Translations under genes and position numbers: made by a program
The notes under the pieces: generated by a model
Databases searched by the model: none
What the model was told of the DNA's origin: nothing
The model's input: the letters and a program-made list of their open reading frames with translations, nothing else
Origin: Syntrophobacterales bacterium
Lineage (GTDB): Bacteria > Desulfobacterota > Syntrophia > Syntrophales > JAAYKM01
Reading direction: 5' to 3'
DNA length: 7,338 nt
Assembly: GCA_031285215.1 (NCBI GenBank)
Contig: JAITWQ010000205.1
Coordinates: 1 to 7,338, forward strand
In this document: positions 1-5,806 of the stretch, in pieces
Layout of the letters: every line of letters begins with the position of its first letter
Position numbering within the stretch: position 1 is the stretch's first letter

Positions 1-1254
1 CCCTTTGATCAGTTCCAAATATCCGTTAGCTTTTCCTTCCAGAACTTTCCGCACGCCTTCTGCTTCTGCCTGATATTTCATGAGAATGGCATCTGCCTGC
101 CCCCTCGCTTCGCGCCGGCATCGTTCCGCCTCTGCTTCTGCATCAATTTCTATTTTTTGCTTGTTAATTTCCTGACGCACAACTTCATCTGCCGTCAGGC
201 GTTGATGTTCTGCCCGGTATTGAGATTTCTGGATTTCGACCTCTGCTTCAATCCGGGCAACTTCACCTCGCTGCAGTGCCGCAGCCCGCTTTACTTCCAG
301 CTCGGCATTGGCGGCAGCAATATCGGCATTAGCTTTGTTTTCACCATCGATGGCGAGAGCCTCCTGCTGCTGGACAACAATACGCTGATCAGCCTCTGCT
401 TTCTTTTTCCCTTTTTCCGATTCGGCCTCGTTTTCTGCCACGCCAATAACTTTTTTCTTGGTTGCTTCGGCCTCGCCGATGACAGCAAGGGCTTCCTGCT
501 GCTGGACATAGATACGCTGGTCGGCCTCCGCTTTCTTCTTTCCTTTCTCCGCTTCTGCCATATTTTCTGCCACTCGGACTTCTTTGACTCTTGTGGCTTC
601 GGATTCACCGATGGCGCCTTTTTTGTCCTGCTCCGCGACATCTACCTTTGCCTGGTTAACGGCCTCAGAGGCCGCTTTTTTCCCGATGGAGTCAATGTAT
701 TCTGATTCGTCTGTAATATCCGTAATGTTTACATTAATCAGGAAGAGGCCAATTTTATTTAACTCGGGGGCAACATTTTTTCTGATGGCATCAAGGAAAC
801 TTTCGCGGTCCTGATTGATCTGCTCTATGGTAAGAGAAGCAACGGTGAGACGCAACTGACCAAAAATGATTTCTTTGGCCATTTCTTCTATTTCCTTTTG
901 TTCCAGACGAAGTAATCGTTCCGCCGCCGCCGCCATGATTTCCGGAAGCGTACTAATGCCTACCGTAAATGTGGAAGGGACATTGATACGAATATTTTGC
1001 AGTGAAAGCGCTTTCTGCAGAGGAATGTTAATGGTCATGGGGGTGAGGCTGATGTAAGCGTAGTCTTGAATCAAGGGCCAGACGATGATTCCGCCTCCAT
1101 GAATACATTTCGCCGACTGTCCTGTCCCGACTTTACCGAAGACGACAAGGATCCTGTCGGAAGGGCAGCGCTGATAACGCGAAGCCATAAACATTATGGT
1201 TGAAAAGATAAGGATGACGATAGCAGCAATGGGAAGAAGCCAAAGGTTGAACAT
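1..1254 (-). CDS. Flotillin / SPFH-domain membrane scaffold protein (C-terminus cut by window edge)
   Basis: The frame is open from the ATG at 1254 to base 1, giving 418 residues with no stop, so the gene is partial. Residues 1-24 form one hydrophobic N-terminal membrane anchor. Residues about 25-200 are an SPFH/Band-7 domain that ends in a flotillin-type segment (INVNITDITDESEYID, 173-188). Residues about 200-410 are a long Ala/Glu/Lys/Gln-rich coiled coil, including EAEAERCRREARGQADA (372-388). Flotillins are usually around 500 residues, so a tail of perhaps 60-100 residues lies outside. The family forms large oligomers on the inner membrane that organise membrane microdomains; the exact role here is unknown. 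The start is fixed by AAGGAG (1261-1266) seven nt upstream. It follows the NfeD gene by 13 bp, a standard pairing for this family. The coiled coil contains two tandem 44-residue copies, listed separately. Confidence 0.93.
   Translation of the reverse strand, partial: MFNLWLLPIAAIVILIFSTIMFMASRYQRCPSDRILVVFGKVGTGQSAKCIHGGGIIVWPLIQDYAYISLTPMTINIPLQKALSLQNIRINVPSTFTVGISTLPEIMAAAAERLLRLEQKEIEEMAKEIIFGQLRLTVASLTIEQINQDRESFLDAIRKNVAPELNKIGLFLINVNITDITDESEYIDSIGKKAASEAVNQAKVDVAEQDKKGAIGESEATRVKEVRVAENMAEAEKGKKKAEADQRIYVQQQEALAVIGEAEATKKKVIGVAENEAESEKGKKKAEADQRIVVQQQEALAIDGENKANADIAAANAELEVKRAAALQRGEVARIEAEVEIQKSQYRAEHQRLTADEVVRQEINKQKIEIDAEAEAERCRREARGQADAILMKYQAEAEGVRKVLEGKANGYLELIKG
352..615 (-). 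repeat. Tandem 132-bp (44-residue) coding repeat in the flotillin coiled coil
   Basis: Flotillin residues 214-257 (bases 484-615) and 258-301 (bases 352-483) align without gaps, with 34 of 44 residues identical by my count. The best-kept blocks are KGKKKAEADQRI and VQQQEALA. The two DNA copies differ at many synonymous sites, for example in the codons of the AEADQR block. That points to an old duplication held by protein-level selection rather than a fresh slippage product. Four residues after copy 2 (IDGE) begin to resemble the unit again and then diverge. Confidence 0.88.
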
Positions 1255-1267
1255 ATAATACTCCTTT

Positions 1268-1816
1268 TTAGTTTGTTGTTTCTTCTACGAGAAGCGTCGT
1301 TCCATTCGCTTCAACAACGCGTATCAGCGCCCCGGTAGCGATTTTCCTGCCATGAATCCCGATGGCGTCAAACTCGCGTAAATGGTTGCGGATATTAACC
1401 GTTACCCGTCCTGTTCCTCCCTCGGGAATGGTCAGATAAACCGTTCCCACACAGCCTATCGCATCAGATATTTGCAATGTTCCGCTTGATTGCAGGCGCG
1501 TGGCGGCCTTAAAGATTTTACCGATAAGCCATACCGAGATAAGCCCGGCGGCGACAGCGCCGATCACGGAGAAAAGCTGGCTTTGTTTGTAGAGGGCTAA
1601 CCCTACCAGACCGAACATCATAAAAAACGAAGAAAGTCCATACAGGGAAAGCAATTGGAACCCGGCATCGGAGTCGGCATGTACATCAACATCTATGTCG
1701 GCATCTGCGCCTATAAGCTGCATGATAAACTTCATAAAAACAAAAAAACCGCCAATTACAGCACATGTTAAAAAGAATATTTCTAAAATACCGAAATTAG
1801 AGAACCATGCGCTCAT
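1268..1816 (-). CDS. NfeD-like membrane protein, partner of the adjacent flotillin
   Basis: This 182-residue protein has about three membrane segments (residues ~11-36, 53-76 and 81-102). They are followed by a soluble C-terminal domain (~113-180) with the beta-rich, Gly-punctuated pattern of the NfeD OB fold: IGCVGTVYLTIPEGGTGRV, then an 'FDAIGIHGRKIATGALIRVVE' stretch. The short form without a ClpP-like protease domain is the kind usually encoded beside flotillins (compare the YuaF/YuaG and YqiJ/YqiK pairs). It is thought to help assemble or anchor the flotillin oligomer, which is family knowledge and not shown here. The ATG at 1816 has AAGGAG at 1822-1827. The stop is 13 bp before the flotillin start, and the flotillin SD lies against it, suggesting co-translation. 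The loop between the first two membrane segments is unusually acidic (DADIDVDVHADSDAG, residues 38-52). Confidence 0.9.
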   Translation of the reverse strand: MSAWFSNFGILEIFFLTCAVIGGFFVFMKFIMQLIGADADIDVDVHADSDAGFQLLSLYGLSSFFMMFGLVGLALYKQSQLFSVIGAVAAGLISVWLIGKIFKAATRLQSSGTLQISDAIGCVGTVYLTIPEGGTGRVTVNIRNHLREFDAIGIHGRKIATGALIRVVEANGTTLLVEETTN

Positions 1817-1884
1817 ACAAACTCCTTTTGTCTTATCAACAGGGTTTCAACTTGTGGACAGCGGGACATCACTGTGCATAACAT

Positions 1885-1913
1885 ACCATACTTTTGAATT
1901 GTCATTAAATCAA
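1885..1913 (-). promoter_or_regulatory. Candidate sigma-70 promoter for the NfeD-flotillin pair
   Basis: Reading the minus strand, TTGATT (1908-1913) is followed by a 17-bp spacer and TATGGT (1885-1890). Four of six bases match the consensus in each box and the spacing is ideal. Transcription would start near 1878, leaving a leader of about 60 nt before the NfeD ATG. The site lies in the only sizeable gap upstream of the pair and after a hairpin that could end the previous transcript. The call is by eye only. Confidence 0.4.
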
Positions 1914-2003
1914 ATTGACCTGTTTGTTTTCCCTTTTCCGTAGCGCATAGAAGCGCTTTTTCGTAACGATTAGCTTATCGCACCGTTATCGTTTTACGCT
2001 GAT

Positions 2004-2054
2004 GAAGAAAAGGCCGCGTAAACGCCCGAAGGTCTTCTCCTCGCGGACATTTAC
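2004..2054 (-). terminator. Candidate rho-independent terminator after the dnaJ-lipoprotein transcript
   Basis: On the minus strand GTAAATGTCCG (2044-2054) can pair along all 11 positions with CGGGCGTTTAC (2018-2028) if two G-U wobbles are allowed. The loop can form a further AGG/CCT pairing. The downstream arm is followed by GCGG and then CCTTTTCTTC, a moderately T-rich but interrupted tail. It starts 26 bp after the lipoprotein stop codon, in the right place and orientation. The tail is weaker than in a textbook terminator. Confidence 0.5.
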
Positions 2055-2080
2055 AGCCGTTATTACAAAAATGGTGATTA

Positions 2081-2485
2081 TTACTGATTATTTAACAAAT
2101 ACTCAGTGATATTGTCTTTGATCAGTTGTGCTGAAGTTTTATTGCCGAAGTAACCGATGCGTATGGCCAGTAATGTTGTTTCCCGTGATTTATATTCCAG
2201 GCGTATTTTTACCGATTCTCCTTTGATAAGAGCATTGATGGAGCCTTCTCCGATTTTCCACACGGGGACGACTTCTCTTCCTCCCATTTCCGCGACGACG
2301 GTTTCGCAGGCGTTTCTTAGCGTGTCAAAAGAAACGTTATATTCCACTAAAAGTTCGCCGTTTATGTAAAGATACGTCCCCGATCCTGCCGCTCCGGCAG
2401 CGGCGCCGCCGATGAGAAGAGGAACACAGCCCTTAAGGCAAAAAAGTCCGATGAGGCATGCGGCCAAGTATAATTTCGTTTTCAT
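2081..2485 (-). CDS. Small DUF3568-type lipoprotein
   Basis: This is a 134-residue exported protein. The N-terminus has Lys2/Lys4, a hydrophobic core and a lipobox-like LKGC (residues 17-20), so Cys20 would be the lipidated residue. The residue after it is Val, not Asp, which would favour outer-membrane sorting if enteric rules apply. A Gly/Ala-rich stretch (LLIGGAAAGAAGSG, 23-36) leads into YLYINGEL. The mature domain then has the pattern I associate with DUF3568: aromatic-rich start, 'F-T-R-A-E' helix, a Lys/Glu beta region and a late IRIGYFGNKTSAQLI block. DUF3568 proteins are small lipoproteins, common in Deltaproteobacteria, of unknown function. The ATG at 2485 has AAGGAG at 2493-2498. 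It starts 29 bp after the dnaJ stop with no obvious promoter between, so co-transcription with dnaJ is likely. The family assignment is from memory of the pattern. Confidence 0.78.
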   Translation of the reverse strand: MKTKLYLAACLIGLFCLKGCVPLLIGGAAAGAAGSGTYLYINGELLVEYNVSFDTLRNACETVVAEMGGREVVPVWKIGEGSINALIKGESVKIRLEYKSRETTLLAIRIGYFGNKTSAQLIKDNITEYLLNNQ

Positions 2486-2514
2486 AAAGAAACTCCTTTC
2501 TCACAGCTTCGTTT

Positions 2515-3570
2515 TTATTCCAGACTTGCAAATTCGTTAAGCAATTCCTCTTGTCTCTTTGTCAGATCTTTGGGAATAGTGACCACTGTTTCTATAATTT
2601 GGTCTCCCCGCCCCGCCCCGCGAAGATGGGAAATACCTTTCCCCTTTAACCTGAATATTGCCCCGGGTTGGGTTCCCTTGGGAATTTTCAGTTTCTCCGA
2701 GCCGGTTAATGTGGGAATTTCCACCTTCGTTCCGAGTGCGGCCTGGGTAAAGGAAATAGATATCTGGCAATAAAGGTTATCGTCCTGCCGGTCGAAGAAT
2801 TCATGGGGTTCCACGTCAAGGAAAACGTACAGGTCCCCGTTGGGGCCGCCATTTTCTCCTGCTTCTCCCTCACTGCGCAGACGAAGGCGCGACCCTGTTT
2901 CCACACCGGCGGGAATTTTCAGGTTAACCGTTTTAGTAATTTTCGTCCGTCCTGATCCCCTGCACGAAGGGCAGGGATGGGTAATCATTTGCCCATGACC
3001 GTGACATTGGGGGCATGTTGAACTGATACTGAAAAATCCCTGTGATTGTAATACCTGGCCCCGTCCATTACAGCGAGAGCAGATGATCGGTTTTTTCCCT
3101 GGTTCCGATCCTGTGCCGCTGCATTCCTGACAGGTAATATTCTTGGCGACATCAATATCCATGGCAACACCCATCGCCGCGTCCATAAAAGAGATGGTCA
3201 GGTCGTAACGAAGATCGGCTCCCGGCCTTGCCGATGTTCGTGTCCGTGAGCGTCCCTGATGCCTTGTGCCGAAAAAGTCAGAAAAAATATCATTAAAATT
3301 GGAAAAAATATCATCAAAGGAAGAAAACCCTTGGAAATCAGATCCTTTCAGGCCTTCATGACCAAAGCGGTCGTACCTCTGCCGCTTGGCAGGATCGGAA
3401 AGTATTTCATAGGCTTCTGCCGCTTCCTTGAATTTATCTTCTGCTTCCCGGTTATCTGGATTTCTATCGGGATGGTAAAGCATGGCCAGCTTACGGTAAT
3501 TTTTCTTGATCGTTTCTTCAGTCGCCGCTTTTTCAACACCAAGAATTTCATAATAACAACGTTTTGCCAT
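2515..3570 (-). CDS. dnaJ: Chaperone protein DnaJ (class A J-protein, Hsp40)
   Basis: This 351-residue protein has every class-A module. The J domain (1-70) carries the HPD motif at 33-35, which stimulates DnaK ATPase. A short Phe/Ser/Asp-rich, Gly-poor 'G/F' linker spans about 70-115. The zinc-finger region (147-207) has four CXXCXGXG repeats: [24 protein letters not shown] and CPSCRGSG. C-terminal substrate-binding and dimerisation domains follow to residue 351. All eight zinc-ligand Cys are present. At 351 residues it is slightly shorter than the usual 370-380, mainly from the linker. No dnaK or grpE is in the window, so this may be either the main DnaJ or a second copy. The start at 3570 has only a modest SD (GGAAAG, about 9 nt upstream). 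A strong promoter and structured leader lie upstream, and the DUF3568-type lipoprotein follows by 29 bp. Confidence 0.96.
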   Translation of the reverse strand: MAKRCYYEILGVEKAATEETIKKNYRKLAMLYHPDRNPDNREAEDKFKEAAEAYEILSDPAKRQRYDRFGHEGLKGSDFQGFSSFDDIFSNFNDIFSDFFGTRHQGRSRTRTSARPGADLRYDLTISFMDAAMGVAMDIDVAKNITCQECSGTGSEPGKKPIICSRCNGRGQVLQSQGFFSISSTCPQCHGHGQMITHPCPSCRGSGRTKITKTVNLKIPAGVETGSRLRLRSEGEAGENGGPNGDLYVFLDVEPHEFFDRQDDNLYCQISISFTQAALGTKVEIPTLTGSEKLKIPKGTQPGAIFRLKGKGISHLRGAGRGDQIIETVVTIPKDLTKRQEELLNEFASLE

Positions 3571-3580
3571 ACAACTGTAC

Positions 3581-3628
3581 TTTCCGCCCTTCCATGGGTG
3601 AGAAACGACTGTTTTTCAGACGAGTTTC
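3581..3628 (-). promoter_or_regulatory. dnaJ leader with two competing weak hairpins, one covering the ribosome binding region
   Basis: In the predicted leader, GAAAC (3624-3628) can pair with GTTTC (3602-3606), helped by an inner CTG/CAG. Alternatively TTTC (3602-3605) can pair with GAAA (3581-3584), together with CCC (3596-3598) pairing GGG (3587-3589). The second fold would bury the only SD-like sequence of dnaJ. The stems are short, and the function (temperature-sensitive or otherwise) is purely inferred. Confidence 0.3.
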
Positions 3629-3642
3629 AAAGTCATGGCGAT

Positions 3643-3671
3643 ACAATAGTCATTCACAATGATTGTGTCAA
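3643..3671 (-). promoter_or_regulatory. Strong sigma-70-type promoter of dnaJ with an inverted repeat in the spacer
   Basis: On the minus strand a perfect -35 box TTGACA (3666-3671) is followed by exactly 17 bp and a -10 box TATTGT (3643-3648, four of six matches). The start site would be near 3636, about 66 nt upstream of the dnaJ ATG. The perfect inverted repeat CACAAT-C-ATTGTG (3655-3667) overlaps the end of the -35 box and the spacer, a usual place for a repressor operator. It is not the CIRCE/HrcA element, which has TTAGCACTC arms, and it does not look like a sigma-32 promoter. Confidence 0.65.
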
Positions 3672-3698
3672 TAGAAGGGGTGAAAAATCATGACAAAA

Positions 3699-4328
3699 TT
3701 ATTGTATATAGGGATTATATTTTTTTTCGTGCCCAACTGTAGATGAGGGCATACGGCCATAGTTATGGCCGGGGAAAACTTTCGTTTCATCGGGAAGAGT
3801 AAATATCCGTTCTTTTATGGAGCGAAACATCACCGGCCAGGAACCGCCGGGAAGATCGGTGCGTCCGATGGCTTCGACAAACAGTGTATCTCCCGTGAAA
3901 ACACAGTCATCCAGCTGTAATACGATACTGCCGGGAGTATGACCGGGCGTATGAATCACCTTCAAAGAGATGTTGCCCAGGATGATCAGATCGCCGTCTT
4001 TTACCGTTTGGTCCGCCGCCGGCGAAGGCTTGGCATTGAACATGCGCAGCATGGAGGAAGGGGTGTTGATCAGCATGGGGGCGTCCAGTTCATGGACAAT
4101 GATGGCGGCGCCGGTTTTGTCTTTCATTTCCTTATTGCCGGAAATGTGGTCAATGTGCCCGTGGGTGTTGACAATATAATCTAACCGGATGTCATGATCT
4201 TTTGCCAAACCGATTAAAAAATCAATATTGTCGGCGGGATCAATGACAAGCCCCTTTCCGGTTTGCGGATCCCCTATGATATAGTCAAATACGGCCATGG
4301 GGCTGACTTCTATTTGCTTCAAAAACAT
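3699..4328 (-). CDS. Metallo-beta-lactamase-fold hydrolase, glyoxalase II-like
   Basis: This 209-residue single-domain protein carries the complete metal-binding set. THGHIDH supplies His56, His58, Asp60 and His61. His130 lies in HTPGHTPGS, Asp147 in FTGDTLF, and His188 in FPGHNYG. The spacing and the 'GRTDLPGG' and C-terminal 'GHNYG...KYNPYI' segments match the short hydroxyacylglutathione hydrolase-like (YcbL-type) branch, which would be a cytoplasmic dinuclear Zn/Fe thioesterase. It lacks the extra C-terminal helical domain of classical glyoxalase II, so the true substrate cannot be told; other thioesters or detoxification products are possible. The start at 4328 is firm, with AAGGAGG at 4334-4340 five nt upstream. 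The gap from rsmB is 84 bp with no clear terminator, so it may be read from the fmt-rsmB transcript. A weak own promoter in that gap cannot be excluded. No terminator is evident before the dnaJ promoter. Confidence 0.92.
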   Translation of the reverse strand: MFLKQIEVSPMAVFDYIIGDPQTGKGLVIDPADNIDFLIGLAKDHDIRLDYIVNTHGHIDHISGNKEMKDKTGAAIIVHELDAPMLINTPSSMLRMFNAKPSPAADQTVKDGDLIILGNISLKVIHTPGHTPGSIVLQLDDCVFTGDTLFVEAIGRTDLPGGSWPVMFRSIKERIFTLPDETKVFPGHNYGRMPSSTVGHEKKYNPYIQ

Positions 4329-4412
4329 ATCGTCCTCCTTGGGTAATTACGGGTTTCCGACAATGATCTTTGCATGATTATTATCAGGACTGTCACGTAA
4401 AGTAAAGGTAAA

Positions 4413-5786
4413 TCAATCTACTTTGGTTAAGAGAGCGGCAAAGAAGGCATCCATATTGTGCCGGTGAGGAGCGGTTTTCATAAAACCTTTTTCATCAAGG
4501 CAGAATGAAGAGAAGTGTGGCGTGTGTCTTTCTTGACGAAACTCTCTATGGCGCTCCAGGAAAGATGCCACCTGATCATCATTTTCTTCAGATAAAATGG
4601 TACAGGTGCTGTACACGAGACGTCCCCCTTTACGGAGATAGATGGCGGCATTTTCCAGAAGATCTTTTTGCAGGGAAACAATTTTAGAAATTTCCGTTGG
4701 GTGCAAATGCCACTTGATTTCCGGATTTCTTCTGAGGGTTCCCAATCCTGTACAGGGAACGTCAACAAGAATAGCGTCGAAGGATTCCGGCTGACAGGGC
4801 AGCGTTGTTCTTCCGTCCTGACAGAGAGTTTTGATGCACGTGATGCCCAGACGATGCGCCATCTCTTGCAGAGAATCCAGCTTTTTCCGCTGGTTATCTA
4901 CGGCGAGGATTGAGCCTTGATCACCCATCAGTGCTGCCATATGTGTGGCTTTTCCCCCTGTTCCCGCACAGAGATCCAAAATTTTTTCTCCCGGCCGTGG
5001 GCGCAAAAAATAGGCGATAAGTTGTGATCCCTCGTCTTGAAACTGGACTTTTCCTTCTTTGAACCAGGCCGTATCCCTGAGGGGCGCTTCGCTGTGGATG
5101 ATATGAATACCATCCGGTGAACAGGGAGATTCTTCAATATTCCAACCTTCGTGCCTCATTTCCGTGATCATATCTTGCCGTGATATCCTTTGTGAATTTA
5201 CGCGGATCGCAGCCGGAGGGGTAGTATTATGGGAGGCGCATCGTTTCAGTGTTTCCTCTTCGCCAAACAGGGCAATCCATCTTTCCACGAGCCACAGGGG
5301 ATGGGAGTGATGAACGGCGATATACAGGGCAGGGTTAGCGGTTTTATCCGGCCACGGTATCTGTTCTTTCGTGCGGAGAACATTACGCAATAGACCGTTA
5401 ACCAATGCTTTTTGATTTTGCCTGCGGGGAGATACCAGGGCTACTGATTCATTTACAACGGCATAGGGTGGAAGCCGGTCCAGGAAAAATATCTGGAACA
5501 GAGCGGTGCGCAAAATATTTTTCACCGAAATGTCCATTTCGTCAAAAGTCCCGCGATAATAATGCCTGATAATCCAATCCAGATAACCCCGCATACGTAA
5601 AGTGCCGAATACGATTTGAGTGAGGAGATTTTTATTTCTCTGGTCTTCCTGTTCATGGATCGACAGGTATGCATTGAGAAGCGGTTCGGCATAGCCCCGC
5701 TCTTTGTCAATGCGATCCAATATTTTCACGGCCAGCCGTCTGGGAGATAACTGCCCTTCAGAAGAGACGTTTTTTCTTATTGTCAT
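4413..5786 (-). CDS. rsmB: 16S rRNA (cytosine(967)-C(5))-methyltransferase RsmB
   Basis: This 457-residue protein has the RsmB (Sun/Fmu) two-part layout. Residues about 13-140 are a NusB-like RNA-binding helical domain, with LPPYAVVNESVALV and KALVNGLLRNVLR. About 240-457 is a Rossmann-fold SAM methyltransferase domain. Motif I is ILDLCAGTGGKATHMA (269-284) and the acidic SAM-binding segment is LAVDNQRKK. Motif IV is DVPCTGLGTLRRNPEIKW (342-359), and motif VI is YSTC (392-395). Both RNA m5C catalytic cysteines are present, Cys395 as nucleophile and Cys345 for release. The usual C-terminal ending is present (HNMDAFFAALL). It starts 20 bp after fmt. The codon just upstream in frame is soon a stop (TAA), so the ATG at 5786 is the first available start. 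Its upstream sequence is pyrimidine-rich (ACTTCCC) with no SD, suggesting translational coupling to fmt. Confidence 0.96.
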   Translation of the reverse strand: MTIRKNVSSEGQLSPRRLAVKILDRIDKERGYAEPLLNAYLSIHEQEDQRNKNLLTQIVFGTLRMRGYLDWIIRHYYRGTFDEMDISVKNILRTALFQIFFLDRLPPYAVVNESVALVSPRRQNQKALVNGLLRNVLRTKEQIPWPDKTANPALYIAVHHSHPLWLVERWIALFGEEETLKRCASHNTTPPAAIRVNSQRISRQDMITEMRHEGWNIEESPCSPDGIHIIHSEAPLRDTAWFKEGKVQFQDEGSQLIAYFLRPRPGEKILDLCAGTGGKATHMAALMGDQGSILAVDNQRKKLDSLQEMAHRLGITCIKTLCQDGRTTLPCQPESFDAILVDVPCTGLGTLRRNPEIKWHLHPTEISKIVSLQKDLLENAAIYLRKGGRLVYSTCTILSEENDDQVASFLERHREFRQERHTPHFSSFCLDEKGFMKTAPHRHNMDAFFAALLTKVD

Positions 5787-5806
5787 GGGAAGTAATTATG
5801 GGAAGA

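Larger units (their letters stand above)
1817..2080. other. 264-bp intergenic region between the lipoprotein gene and the NfeD-flotillin operon
   Basis: I see no gene in this gap. It holds a terminator-like hairpin for the upstream gene (about 2004-2054) and a candidate promoter for the downstream pair (1885-1913). Between them is a cluster of short repeats: TTATCG occurs at 1975-1980 and again 11 bp later at 1986-1991. The first copy forms one half of a near-palindrome, CGATTAGCTTATCG (1967-1980), with two mismatched positions. A small plus-strand hairpin, AGCGC-6 nt-GCGCT followed by five T, lies at 1942-1961; it points against all genes and has only a 5-bp stem. Confidence 0.55.

Noticed and set aside
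484..615. Possible recent slippage or assembly artefact producing the 132-bp repeat
   Set aside because: The copies differ at many synonymous and several amino-acid positions, so they are not a recent or artificial duplication.
157..705. Plus-strand open frame of 182 codons opposite the flotillin gene
   Set aside because: Its translation is Phe/Leu/Cys-rich low-complexity text that mirrors the Glu/Ala/Lys coiled coil on the other strand. The minus-strand frame has a start, an SD and clear homology.
1942..1961. Plus-strand terminator-like hairpin AGCGC-6 nt-GCGCT with five T
   Set aside because: The stem is only 5 bp and there is no plus-strand gene to end. It could stop antisense transcription, but nothing else supports that.
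3616..3636. Mini reading frame (ATG, five codons, TGA) at the predicted dnaJ transcript start, as a leader peptide
   Set aside because: It would begin at the first transcribed base with no SD, and its codons show no regulatory run of one amino acid.
3259..3693. Plus-strand open frame of 144 codons spanning the dnaJ start
   Set aside because: It runs antisense to the dnaJ J domain and across the dnaJ promoter, has no recognisable domain, and the J-domain frame is certain.
4341..4412. Own promoter for the MBL hydrolase (TTTACT, 17 bp, TAATAA on the minus strand)
   Set aside because: The -10 box matches poorly and AT-rich gaps give such matches easily. Read-through from rsmB explains expression as well.
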